Under the pieces are notes generated by a model, which saw nothing but the letters and a program-made list of their open reading frames with translations, had not been told where the DNA came from and made no database searches. Shown piece after piece: positions 18,158 through 26,939 of a stretch of DNA of 64,000 nt. The translations under genes were made by a program, and so were the position numbers. Within the stretch, counting starts at the first letter, position 1; the number at the start of each line of letters is the position of its first letter. This DNA is from Cognatundibacterium oligocarboniphilum (GTDB lineage: Bacteria; Pseudomonadota; Gammaproteobacteria; Burkholderiales; Burkholderiaceae_D), in the NCBI RefSeq assembly GCF_013377855.1, contig NZ_JABXYJ010000006.1, positions 40,377 to 104,376 on the forward strand, in the 5' to 3' direction.

Positions 18158-19558
18158 ATGCCAGCACACCAACCGAGCATACGTCGCAGTTTATTGAAAT
18201 GGCTGATCGCGCCATTACTGGTCGTGAATTTTATTGGCGCGGCATTGGTGTACTGGCTTGCCTGGACGCCGGCGCAAACCGCATTTGACCAGAGCCTTGC
18301 CGACACGTGCTGGGCGCTCAGTACCCGGCTGCACAAGGTAGCAAACCATATCGGCGTGGATCTGCCTTCTTCCGTGGAACAGGTTTTACGGGTAGATCAT
18401 GTCAATGTCGTCTATTTCGTGATCCGCAGTCAGGCTGGCGATATCCTGGCGGGCGATAAGGATTTTCCAGCAGTGTCCATGCCAGTCACTTACAACGACA
18501 GCATCTTTGCCGATGGCCGGATGCGTGGTGAGGCAATCCGCATCGTCAGTATCAAATTTCTTATCGGCGATGAACCGGTGGTGATTCATGCAGCAGAAAC
18601 CCTTAGCAAACGCAAGGCGATTCAGTCACGTATTTTCATTACCCTGATCACGCTCGAAATCATCCTCACAGTATTACTGATCAGCGTAGTCTGGATCGCG
18701 GTAACACGCGGTCTCACACCATTACAGAATTTGCAGCAAGAACTGAACCGGCGCAATTTTGACGAATTATCCCCGCTTCCGGAAATGGCGCAAACATCAG
18801 AACTGCATCCGGTCACCCAGGCCATCAATCGCCTGCTGCATAAAATCGAAATCGGCAGCACCAACCAGCAGGACTTCCTGGCAAATATCGCGCATCAGTT
18901 GCGCACGCCACTGGCTGGTCTGAAAGCCCAGATCGAATGGATACAGGAACGTTACAAGAGCGATCAGGAAACCTCGCGTTCGGCATCGTTAATGATGATT
19001 TCCACCGAGAGAATGATACGGCAGACCAATCAGCTGCTGGCACTGGCGCGTGCTGAACCCGGTAAGTTTGAGCGGAAAAGACTGGAACCTCTTTCACTGA
19101 ATCAAATCATTGCAGAGAGCATCCATGTCTTTTTTAACGCTGCTGACAGGAAGCACATCGACCTCGGTTTTGATCTGCAGCCGGTGATGATTCTGGGTGA
19201 TGCGTTTCTCCTGCGCGACCTGATTGAAAACATCATTGACAATGCCATCAGCTATACACCCGAAAATGGTATCGTGACAGTCCGTTGCCATTCCAATGCA
19301 GACGGTACCGGCGTCTTTTCGGTGGAAGATAACGGTCCCGGGATTCCAGCCGCAGAACGGAAACATATCTTCGAGCGCCGTTACCGGATTAACGAACGGC
19401 CTGCCATCACCAGTCAGGTGTCAGGTAATGGCCTGGGTTTGTCCATCGTTTCCGATATTGCCAAAGATCATGATGCCCGCATCGAACTACAGGATGCCCG
19501 TTATGGCGGTACGGTCTTTCTGGTCGAATTTCCTCCAGTTCCTCATGAATCTCTTTGA
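18158..19558 (+). CDS. sensor histidine kinase (QseC/TctE type), cognate to the preceding regulator
   Basis: The 466-residue protein has two transmembrane segments (about 13-35 and 160-185) around a periplasmic 2CSK_N-type sensor. A short HAMP-like linker follows (RGLTPLQNLQQELNRRNFDELSP). The phosphoacceptor H246 is in NIAHQLRTPLAGL, and a HATPase domain carries IENIIDNAISYTP, VEDNGPGIP and GNGLGLSIV. It starts 15 bp after the regulator stop and was presumably acquired with it as one unit. The downstream efflux genes suggest a metal or envelope stress signal; the ligand is not evident from sequence. Confidence 0.93.
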   Translation: MPAHQPSIRRSLLKWLIAPLLVVNFIGAALVYWLAWTPAQTAFDQSLADTCWALSTRLHKVANHIGVDLPSSVEQVLRVDHVNVVYFVIRSQAGDILAGDKDFPAVSMPVTYNDSIFADGRMRGEAIRIVSIKFLIGDEPVVIHAAETLSKRKAIQSRIFITLITLEIILTVLLISVVWIAVTRGLTPLQNLQQELNRRNFDELSPLPEMAQTSELHPVTQAINRLLHKIEIGSTNQQDFLANIAHQLRTPLAGLKAQIEWIQERYKSDQETSRSASLMMISTERMIRQTNQLLALARAEPGKFERKRLEPLSLNQIIAESIHVFFNAADRKHIDLGFDLQPVMILGDAFLLRDLIENIIDNAISYTPENGIVTVRCHSNADGTGVFSVEDNGPGIPAAERKHIFERRYRINERPAITSQVSGNGLGLSIVSDIAKDHDARIELQDARYGGTVFLVEFPPVPHESL

Positions 19559-19592
19559 GTTCCGGCAGATATTCTGTTGATTTTTCGACGCT

Positions 19593-19629
19593 GTCAGCAA
19601 TTTGTCAGCTTAATGTCACACTGATGACA
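19593..19629 (+). promoter_or_regulatory. three TGTCA half-sites at 11-bp spacing (probable OmpR-family operator)
   Basis: TGTCA occurs at 19593, 19604 and 19615, exactly one helical turn apart, within larger repeats of the form nnTGTCAGCnn. An inverted TGACA follows at 19625. Direct half-sites with 10-11-bp periodicity are typical for OmpR/PhoB-family regulators. The array is 53-90 bp before the efflux operon start, just after the kinase gene. Confidence 0.6.
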
Positions 19630-19682
19630 GCTTGGTTTTACATACTACGAAGGTTAATCATTACGCTATTTGTAAGAACACC

Positions 19683-21065
19683 ATGATGTTTGCACTGACT
19701 ATTGGAAATATCCGCCATTGCCTGATGGGCATGGCCTCCGGCGGCGCGCTGGCAATGCTGGCGCTTGGCGCTGACGCGACGCCAGCACAAATCAACACAG
19801 ATCTGCCGAAAATGCTACCGGCAAACGCTGCTGAAAATGCTTCGTCAACAGCGGTATCGCTCAGCCTGCAACAGGCCTTGCAGATTGCCGTGACAGACAA
19901 CCGCGATATCCGGCTCAGCCGTCTTGCGCTTGATACTGCCGGAGCGATGAGAACCGCAGCAGAAGCCGCACCGAATCCCACCCTGACCATACAAACCGTC
20001 AATATCAATCCGAAATTGGGTATCGGTAGCGGAAAATTACGCGACAAAACTGTCGACAGCACATGGCGCATTGATCAGCTGATCGAACGCGGCGGCAAGC
20101 GGGAATACCGTTCGGAAAATGCCCGTTATCTGGAGCTGGCAGCGCGACACGATGCAATGGATACAGAGCGTCAGACCCGCATCACAGTCAGTGCCGCATA
20201 TTTTGATCTGCTGGCAGCACAGCAAAGACTGCGTCTGTTGCAGGAAACCAGAAAACTGTTCGGTCAGACACAGGCCGCAGCAGATCAGCGCAAAAAAGCT
20301 GGCGACATTGCTGGCGCCGATGCAGCCCGTATCCGGGTTGACGCATTACGTTCAGAGAACGACATGCGGCAGGCGCAAAACGATTTACTTCATGCGCAAA
20401 GCCATCTGATCAATCTGCTGTCGCTGCGTATTTCTCCCACAGCGATCACTGCTGCTGACAGCTGGCCTGCAGCCACTTTACCGGCAACACCGGAATTGGA
20501 AAACAAGTTGCAGCAAGCCATAGAATCGCGTCCGGACGTGCAATCCGCACAGGCGAAGCTGGATGCAGCGCTGGCAGCAAAGAAACTGGCACTGGCGGCC
20601 AGAACGCGCGATGTTTCTGTTGGTGTGCAATTCGAACACTATCCGACCAGCGCCACCAACACACAAGGATCAGGTAATAGTTACGGCGTCTCGGTCCAGA
20701 TCCCATTATTCGTCCGGTATGAATACCAGGGTGAAATCCGGGCAGCAGAGATCGCCGTCGACAGCGCCAGAGAAATGCTGGGAAAAACAAGGGAAGCCGC
20801 AGCACAGGAGCTGCGCGGCTTGTGGGAATCCGCCAGCAGTGCGCAGGACATTCTGCAACGGCTGACCAGCCAGGTTCAACCCGCTGCCCGTCAATCTGCC
20901 GACGCAGCAGAATTTGCGTTTAAAAACGGTGCGCTTGGTGTGATGGATGTGCTGGATGCCCGGCGCGTTTTCCGCGCCACAGAAATCGATACCATCAATG
21001 CCCAATCCGACTTCGCCAAGGCACAAACCGCCTGGCAAATCAGTACACAGGAATCCAAACCATGA
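19683..21065 (+). CDS. TolC/CzcC-family outer-membrane efflux protein
   Basis: The protein (about 460 residues from MMFALTIGN) has an N-terminal signal ending around GADATPAQ. Two OEP repeats follow: SLQQALQIAVTDNRDIRLSRLALDTAGAMRTAAEAAPNP and the later SRPDVQSAQAKLDAALAAKKLALAARTRDVS. Long coiled-coil helices form the periplasmic tunnel. As CzcC or CusC it would form the outer-membrane duct of a tripartite RND pump. An open frame reaches 17 codons upstream to a TTG, but the ATG pair at 19683/19686 fits the signal peptide better. It overlaps the next gene by 4 bp. Confidence 0.92.
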   Translation: MMFALTIGNIRHCLMGMASGGALAMLALGADATPAQINTDLPKMLPANAAENASSTAVSLSLQQALQIAVTDNRDIRLSRLALDTAGAMRTAAEAAPNPTLTIQTVNINPKLGIGSGKLRDKTVDSTWRIDQLIERGGKREYRSENARYLELAARHDAMDTERQTRITVSAAYFDLLAAQQRLRLLQETRKLFGQTQAAADQRKKAGDIAGADAARIRVDALRSENDMRQAQNDLLHAQSHLINLLSLRISPTAITAADSWPAATLPATPELENKLQQAIESRPDVQSAQAKLDAALAAKKLALAARTRDVSVGVQFEHYPTSATNTQGSGNSYGVSVQIPLFVRYEYQGEIRAAEIAVDSAREMLGKTREAAAQELRGLWESASSAQDILQRLTSQVQPAARQSADAAEFAFKNGALGVMDVLDARRVFRATEIDTINAQSDFAKAQTAWQISTQESKP

Positions 21066-22213
21066 AATTTACCCGTTCTCTTTCGCTTGTCACCGGTCTG
21101 CTCTGCTGCGCGGGTATTGCCATTTACTCCATGCGAACCGTCACCGCAAACGAAGCAAGTACCGGAGCTGTGGCCGTAAAAAAACAGGCTCCCGGCAGCA
21201 TCAGCTATCCGGTTAATGCGCCACAACTTGCTTCTATCAAGGTAGCGCCGGTCAAAGAGGTCAATCTGCCGATTGCCGATGCAATGAACGGCAAACTGGC
21301 ATTTGATGAAAACATCACGGCACGCGTCAGTTCGCCTGTGCTCGGCAGAATTACGTCTGCTCCCGTTCAAATCGGTGACGTGGTGACTAAAAATATGACG
21401 CTGGCGCAGCTGGACTCTCCGGATCTGGCCACCGCAGATGCAGACTGGACAAAAGCCAAAGCCGATGAATATAAAAAGAAGCTCGCCTTTGACCGTGCCA
21501 GAGGTTTATTCGAACATGAAGTCATTGCCCGTAAAGATTATGAATCTGCCGAAGCCGACTACGTGCAGGCACAGGCAGAAACCCGGCGCAGTAATCTGCG
21601 TATGCACAATCTGAACGCCAGCGGTAAGGAAAATGGTCAGTTTGCACTGAAAGCACCGATTGCCGGCATCCTGGTGGATAAACAGGTCAATCCGGGTATG
21701 GAAGCGCGCCCCGACGCACCGGGGCCGCTGTTCACCATTTCGAATCTGAGTCGCCTATGGCTTTTGATTGATGTCCCTGAACGTCTTATCGGCCAGATTC
21801 AGCCGGGCCAGAAAATCGGCATGGAACTGGACGCCTATCCAGATCAGATTTTCCCTGCCACAGTTGACCGTGTCGGTCTGGTACTGGATCCGAACACGCG
21901 ACGGATTCAGGTACGTGCCAGCGTTCCGAATGAAGATAAAAAACTGCGGCCAGAAATGTTTGCACGGGTTTCGTTCTTATCGGAAGACAATAAAAAAGCG
22001 TTACGTGTTCCGAATGCCAGTCTGATTGTGGAAGGCCTGCATAACTACGTCTTCATTGAGAAACGCGAGGGTGAATACCAAAAGCAACGGGTGAATCTGG
22101 TTCGTAAAAGCAAAGACGTCAGCTTTGTTGATCAGGGACTGGCCGCCGGTCAGAAAATTGTGACTGAAGGTGCACTGCTGTTGAATTCCGAGGTGGCTTC
22201 CCATGCTCAATAA
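21062..22213 (+). CDS. RND efflux periplasmic adaptor (CzcB-like membrane fusion protein)
   Basis: The 383-residue protein has an N-terminal hydrophobic segment (residues 5-28), a barrel-sandwich/lipoyl half (VSSPVLGRITSAPVQIGDVV), an alpha-hairpin (about 110-190, KAKADEYKKKLAFDRARGLFE), the second lipoyl half (FALKAPIAGILVDKQVNPG), and a beta-barrel with PERLIGQIQPGQKI and VPNASLIV. It bridges pump and outer-membrane duct. It lacks the His-rich N-terminal metal-binding extension found in several CzcB proteins. It overlaps both neighbours (ATGA with the upstream gene, 11 bp with the pump gene). Confidence 0.93.
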   Translation: MKFTRSLSLVTGLLCCAGIAIYSMRTVTANEASTGAVAVKKQAPGSISYPVNAPQLASIKVAPVKEVNLPIADAMNGKLAFDENITARVSSPVLGRITSAPVQIGDVVTKNMTLAQLDSPDLATADADWTKAKADEYKKKLAFDRARGLFEHEVIARKDYESAEADYVQAQAETRRSNLRMHNLNASGKENGQFALKAPIAGILVDKQVNPGMEARPDAPGPLFTISNLSRLWLLIDVPERLIGQIQPGQKIGMELDAYPDQIFPATVDRVGLVLDPNTRRIQVRASVPNEDKKLRPEMFARVSFLSEDNKKALRVPNASLIVEGLHNYVFIEKREGEYQKQRVNLVRKSKDVSFVDQGLAAGQKIVTEGALLLNSEVASHAQ

Positions 22214-25200
22214 GTTTGTTGATTTTGTTCTGACCCAGCGCGTGTTCGTGCTGGTGCTGACATTTGCGTTAATTGTTTTCGGTTACCGCTCACTAACGAA
22301 TCTGCCCATCGAAGCATTTCCAGATGTGCAAGACGTGCAGGTGCAGGTTGTCACGCAGTTTCCGGGTCAGGCGGCAGAGGAAGTAGAACGTACTGTCACC
22401 TTACCGATTGAGCGTGAGATGAGCGGCGTACCAAATCAGACCCAGGTACGTTCAGTCTCCATCACCGGCCTGTCGGTGATTACGCTGACCTTTAAAGATG
22501 GCACGGATGATTATTTTGCGCGGCAACAGGTGTTGGAAAAACTGCAGGGCGTAAATTTACCACCCGGAATTCAGCCTAGTCTCGCCCCGCTGACTACTGC
22601 GGTAGGTGAAATTTATCGCTATATCATCGAAGCGCCCGCCACGATGTCTGAAAACGATGTACGCGCACTGCAGGACTGGGTCGTCCGTCCGGAGTTGCGC
22701 ATCGTTCCCGGCGTGGCAGACGTCGTCAGCTTTGGTGGCACCGTCAAGGAATACCAGGTACAGGTGAATCCAAATCTGCTGAAGCGTTTCGGCATTACAC
22801 TGGATCAGGTCAATCTGGCGCTCGCCAGCAATAGCAATAACGTCGGTGGCGGTACCGTGAAACGCGGAGACGAAGGTCTGGTCGTACGCGGCGTTGGACT
22901 GTTTAAGGATAAAGACGATATCGGCCGGGTGATTATCAGCGCGAAAAACGGTAAAACCGTGCTGGTATCTGATGTTGCCGACGTGGTCATTGGCAACCGT
23001 CCACGCTCAGGTATTGTCTCTTACAACCAGGGTGACAGTTATGTACTGGGTATCGTACAGATGACCAAGGGGGGTAATGCTGCCAAAATCATTGGGGAAC
23101 TGAAGAAAAAAATTGAATCGGTGAATGCCAAACTGCCGGCCGGCGTCAAGTTGAAACAGATTTATGACCGTACCGATCTGCTGCATCACACCGTGATGAC
23201 TGTTGCAGAAAATCTGATTGTCGGCGCACTGCTGGTGGCAACGATACTGATTGCGTTCCTGCGTAACTGGCGGACTGCGCTGATTGTGGTGACCGTCATT
23301 CCACTGTCGTTGCTGTGCGCATTTATCATGCTGGATCTGAAAGGTATTCCTGCCAATCTGATTTCGCTAGGCGCGGTTGATTTCGGCATCATTATCGACA
23401 GTGCCGTGGTGCTGGTGGAAGCGCTGATGGTGAAACTGGCGCTGAAACAACATGACGGCCACGAAAGCCTGTTTCTGTGGCGCAAACATGTATTGAAAGA
23501 TACCGTCGTTGAGATGGGGCATCCTATCCTGTTTGCGAAAGCCATCATCATTCTGGCGTTCATTCCGATCTTTACTTTTCAACGCGTCGAAGGAAAAATT
23601 TTCTCGCCAGTGGCATTGACACTGAGCTTCGCCATGCTGGGAGCACTGATCCTGACGATGACACTCATTCCGACCTTGCTGACGCTGACGATGAAGCATC
23701 ACAGCCTGGCGGAAAAACACAGTGCATGGATGGTGCGTCTGCAAAACAGTTATCGCGCCCTGCTGGAAAAAACGGAACAGAAAAAACGCCAGGTGATGAT
23801 TGCATCCTCCATCCTGCTGGCCATCACACTGGCGCTGGCGCCCCGCCTCGGCAGCGAATTTCTGCCGAAGCTAGATGAGGGCAACATCTGGCTTGCCATC
23901 AGCCTGCCGCCATCGACTGCGATCGAAAAAACCAAGGAAATCGAAAAACAGATCCGCGCAATCCTGCTGAGCTACCCCGAAGTAAAAACCGTCGTTTCCG
24001 ATGTGGGCCGCCCCGATGATGGCACCGATCCGAAGGGCCCGAACAGCATGGAAATTCTGGCCGATCTGAAACCGCGTTCAGATTGGAAATTTGCCGACAA
24101 GGAAAGCCTGATTGAAAACATGACGGCAAAGATTAATTCCATTCCCGGGGTACCAACCAATTTCTCTCAGGTCATTCAGGATAACGTGGAAGAATCGCTG
24201 TCCGGTGTCAAAGGTGAAATCGCAATCAAGGTATTCGGCCCTGATCTCGATATCCTGACGCAGAAAAGCGAACAGATTGCCAGTATCCTCAAAGGCATAC
24301 AGGGCGCGGCCGACGTTGATACGGTTAAGATCGGCGGTCAGAGTCAGCTGAATATCGTGATCGACCGGGAAAAAATTGCACGCCTGGGTATCAATGTGTC
24401 AGATGTAAATAATGTAATTCAGTCTGCACTGGCAGATACGCCTGTTTCTACTTTCTATGAAGGTGACAAGCGCTTTGACATCACCCTGCGTCTGAAAGCA
24501 GATTACCGCGAGTCCATCGACAATATCAGCGCCTTGCAGGTGAATCTGCCGAATGGTGCCGGCACTGTTGATCTGGCTGATGTGGCAAAAATCGAACTGA
24601 AACAGGGTGCCAGCCGGATCAGCCGCGAGGCAGGTGGCCGCAATGCCTCGGTCAAAGCCAATCTGATCGGCCGCGATCAGGGCAGTTTCGTTGCCGAAGC
24701 CCAGAAAAAAGTCGCCGAGCAAGTCAGCCTGCCAGCCGGTTATTACATCGTCTGGGGAGGTCAGTTTGAGAATCAGCAGCGGGCCGTGAAACGACTGGAA
24801 ATCATTATCCCCATCACGATCTTCCTGATTTTTGCTTTGCTGTTCTGGGCATTTCGCTCGGTACGACTGTCGTTGTTGATCCTGCTCATGGTGCCATTCA
24901 CCATGATAGGCGGCATCGCCGGACTGGCGCTGGCAGGTCTGCACTTCTCCGTTTCTGCCGCCGTCGGTTTCATCGCGGTTGCGGGCATCTCTGTGCAAAA
25001 CGGTGTGATCATGCTGGAACAGATTCTGGATCTGGAAAAGAAACAGCTTTCGGTATCAAGTGCCATCGAAGGCGCCGTTACCCGTCTGCGTCCGATTCTG
25101 ATGACGGCGCTGATGGCCGGGCTGGGTCTGTTGCCTGCCGCACTGTCGCATGGCATCGGCTCGGAAACCCAGCGTCCGTTTGCCGTCGTCATTGTCGGCG

Positions 25201-25283
25201 GCATTGTTTCTGCAACGATTTTCACGTTATTACTGCTGCCTCTGAGCTACACCATCTTCAAAGATAAAAACAAAGAGGAGTAA
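22203..25283 (+). CDS. CzcA/CusA-family heavy-metal-type RND efflux pump
   Basis: The 1026-residue protein has the HME-RND architecture: TM1 near residue 12-30, two large periplasmic loops and 12 TM segments. The N-terminal part has NLPIEAFPDVQDVQVQVVTQFPG and the typical GVPNQTQVRSVS. TM4 carries DFGIIIDSAVVLVEA, similar to but not identical with the DFG-x3-DGA-x3-VEN signature of Zn/Co/Cd pumps: Ser replaces Gly and Ala replaces Asn. It probably exports divalent cations from periplasm or cytoplasm using the proton gradient. The metal cannot be assigned from sequence. Confidence 0.94.
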   Translation: MLNKFVDFVLTQRVFVLVLTFALIVFGYRSLTNLPIEAFPDVQDVQVQVVTQFPGQAAEEVERTVTLPIEREMSGVPNQTQVRSVSITGLSVITLTFKDGTDDYFARQQVLEKLQGVNLPPGIQPSLAPLTTAVGEIYRYIIEAPATMSENDVRALQDWVVRPELRIVPGVADVVSFGGTVKEYQVQVNPNLLKRFGITLDQVNLALASNSNNVGGGTVKRGDEGLVVRGVGLFKDKDDIGRVIISAKNGKTVLVSDVADVVIGNRPRSGIVSYNQGDSYVLGIVQMTKGGNAAKIIGELKKKIESVNAKLPAGVKLKQIYDRTDLLHHTVMTVAENLIVGALLVATILIAFLRNWRTALIVVTVIPLSLLCAFIMLDLKGIPANLISLGAVDFGIIIDSAVVLVEALMVKLALKQHDGHESLFLWRKHVLKDTVVEMGHPILFAKAIIILAFIPIFTFQRVEGKIFSPVALTLSFAMLGALILTMTLIPTLLTLTMKHHSLAEKHSAWMVRLQNSYRALLEKTEQKKRQVMIASSILLAITLALAPRLGSEFLPKLDEGNIWLAISLPPSTAIEKTKEIEKQIRAILLSYPEVKTVVSDVGRPDDGTDPKGPNSMEILADLKPRSDWKFADKESLIENMTAKINSIPGVPTNFSQVIQDNVEESLSGVKGEIAIKVFGPDLDILTQKSEQIASILKGIQGAADVDTVKIGGQSQLNIVIDREKIARLGINVSDVNNVIQSALADTPVSTFYEGDKRFDITLRLKADYRESIDNISALQVNLPNGAGTVDLADVAKIELKQGASRISREAGGRNASVKANLIGRDQGSFVAEAQKKVAEQVSLPAGYYIVWGGQFENQQRAVKRLEIIIPITIFLIFALLFWAFRSVRLSLLILLMVPFTMIGGIAGLALAGLHFSVSAAVGFIAVAGISVQNGVIMLEQILDLEKKQLSVSSAIEGAVTRLRPILMTALMAGLGLLPAALSHGIGSETQRPFAVVIVGGIVSATIFTLLLLPLSYTIFKDKNKEE

Positions 25284-25823
25284 ATGAGAAAGTCAGTGGT
25301 TCAGTTATTCCGATGTCTGTGTTTCGGGCTGACAGCATGGTATCTGCCGTCAGCTTACGCCGAAGAGAATATGACTCCCTGCAAAATCAGCGGCCAGTGG
25401 CACGACTGTGTGAAAGTTCCTATGGCCAAAGATGAGGAAGACAATGAACAGAAAAAATTTATTCCTCCTCACACAGGATTTGCGAAGGTCTATCTGGTTC
25501 GTTCGAAAGCCAATGAATTAAAAAGCAAAAGTCAGATTTACATCGATGAACGACTGGTCGCCATACTAGGACCAGAAACCTACATGGCCGTTGAACTGAC
25601 GCCGGGTGAACATCACCTGACGGCAAAAACAGATCATGGCAATGACATGATCTGGTCTTTGAAGGAAGGCCGAACCTATTTTCTGAGCCTGGATCTGGAA
25701 CGCTCTTTCTGGAACAATAACGAACAAATTCACTTCAAACACGCGCCTGAAGCCAAGGATAAAATTGCTCAGACCAGACTGGTCAGGTTGCAGTCAACAA
25801 AAATAAACGCTGTCGAAAAGTAA
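25284..25823 (+). CDS. exported DUF2846-like protein, last gene of the RND operon
   Basis: The 179-residue protein has a signal peptide (about residues 1-26, cleavage near AYAEEN). A beta-sandwich pattern follows: GFAKVYLVRSKANELKSK, then SQIYIDERLVAILGPETYMAVELTPGEHHLTA, characteristic of DUF2846-type periplasmic or lipid-anchored proteins. Two cysteines (TPCKISGQWHDC) lie near the mature N-terminus. Its ATG directly follows the pump stop codon, so it is co-transcribed with the efflux genes. Its role in efflux is unknown. The DUF assignment is from pattern only. Confidence 0.72.
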   Translation: MRKSVVQLFRCLCFGLTAWYLPSAYAEENMTPCKISGQWHDCVKVPMAKDEEDNEQKKFIPPHTGFAKVYLVRSKANELKSKSQIYIDERLVAILGPETYMAVELTPGEHHLTAKTDHGNDMIWSLKEGRTYFLSLDLERSFWNNNEQIHFKHAPEAKDKIAQTRLVRLQSTKINAVEK

Positions 25824-26225
25824 TAGCAAAACATATTGCCGCGTTATAGCGGTAATCCTGACTGACGTGAGTCTGCCCGCCGCATCAGGTCAGGCACAGG
25901 CAGCAGGCATTCATTGTGAGGGTGCCAGCCACAAAAAATATTCGTGCGGTCTTCAATACTGAGCCATACATCAGCGACACGCTGGAGGTTAATCCTTGTC
26001 ATTGTCAATCAACAGATGAGAACAAGTAAAGAATTTGTAATTCATCATAAAAATATTTTCTATCTTATCAATCATTCGCTGCGAACCTTAAATGTTCGAC
26101 ACGAAAATCTGCCACGCTGCAGGTGCTTGCGCCGTTTTACAAGGAATTGATTGCCCAGCGGGCTGCACAAGTTGCATAATCTGTCAAAATAAATTCAGAG
26201 ACAACTCCTCACTTAGATATTCATC
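25824..26225. other. 402-bp intergenic region between efflux operon and second two-component system
   Basis: I see no ORF with credible start and codon use, no RNA gene and no strong hairpin followed by T residues. Base composition shifts from GC-rich (25860-25930) to AT-rich (26000-26080). The promoter of the regulator gene at 26226 should be here. Confidence 0.4.
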
Positions 26226-26939
26226 ATGCGAATTTTGTTAGCAGAAGATGACAGCGTTCTGGCGGACGGACTGACCCGCTCATTGCGCCAGTCCGGTTAT
26301 GCCACCGATTGTGTCGGTAATGGACAAGAAGCAGACTCGGCGCTATCAACACAGGATTTTGATTTGCTGATACTGGACTTGGGTCTGCCTAAAATGAGCG
26401 GCCTCGAAGTGTTGCGGCGCTTGCGGGCACGCAACTCTCATTTACCGGTATTGATTCTGACTGCGGCAGATTCCGTGGAGCAGCGTGTGAAGGGGCTTGA
26501 TCTGGGAGCAGATGACTACATGGCAAAACCATTTGCCCTGTCGGAGCTGGAGGCGCGTGTGCGCGCCCTGACCCGGCGCGGGGCTGGCGGCGGTCCCACC
26601 GTCATCCGTCACGGCCCGCTGAGTTACGATCAGGTTGGCCGCATCGCCTATATCCATGATCAGATGCTGGATCTGTCGGCGCGTGAACTGGGTTTGCTGG
26701 AAGTGTTACTGCAAAGGACGGGTCGTCTCGTTTCCAAAGAACAGCTGGTGGATCATCTGTGCGAATGGGGCGAGGAAGTCAGCAATAATGCCATCGAAGT
26801 CTATGTACACCGTTTGCGCAAGAAAATAGAAATCGATGGCGTTCGTATCGCCACGGTTCGCGGTCTGGGCTATTGCCTGGAAAAATTCTTTGTTGCTCCC
26901 ACGACCAAGGCTGCGCCTGCAGATTCCGGCACACCATGA
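26226..26939 (+). CDS. OmpR-family response regulator (TctD-like)
   Basis: The 237-residue protein has a receiver domain with E7-D8-D9, phosphoacceptor D51 (LILDLGLPKMSG), switch T79 (LILTAAD) and K101 (DYMAKPF). A winged-helix output domain follows (SARELGLLEVLL, NAIEVYVHRLRKKI, VRGLGYCLE). A Pro/Ala-rich tail of about 17 residues follows the DNA-binding domain. The stop overlaps the kinase start by ATGA. It probably regulates the downstream symporter genes, as TctD-type and related regulators do for transport of organic acids; this is inferred from position. Confidence 0.94.
   Translation: MRILLAEDDSVLADGLTRSLRQSGYATDCVGNGQEADSALSTQDFDLLILDLGLPKMSGLEVLRRLRARNSHLPVLILTAADSVEQRVKGLDLGADDYMAKPFALSELEARVRALTRRGAGGGPTVIRHGPLSYDQVGRIAYIHDQMLDLSARELGLLEVLLQRTGRLVSKEQLVDHLCEWGEEVSNNAIEVYVHRLRKKIEIDGVRIATVRGLGYCLEKFFVAPTTKAAPADSGTP

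Noticed and set aside
25944-26150. Short open frame in the gap before the second two-component system
   Set aside because: No ribosome binding site, odd composition and no similarity; treated as chance.
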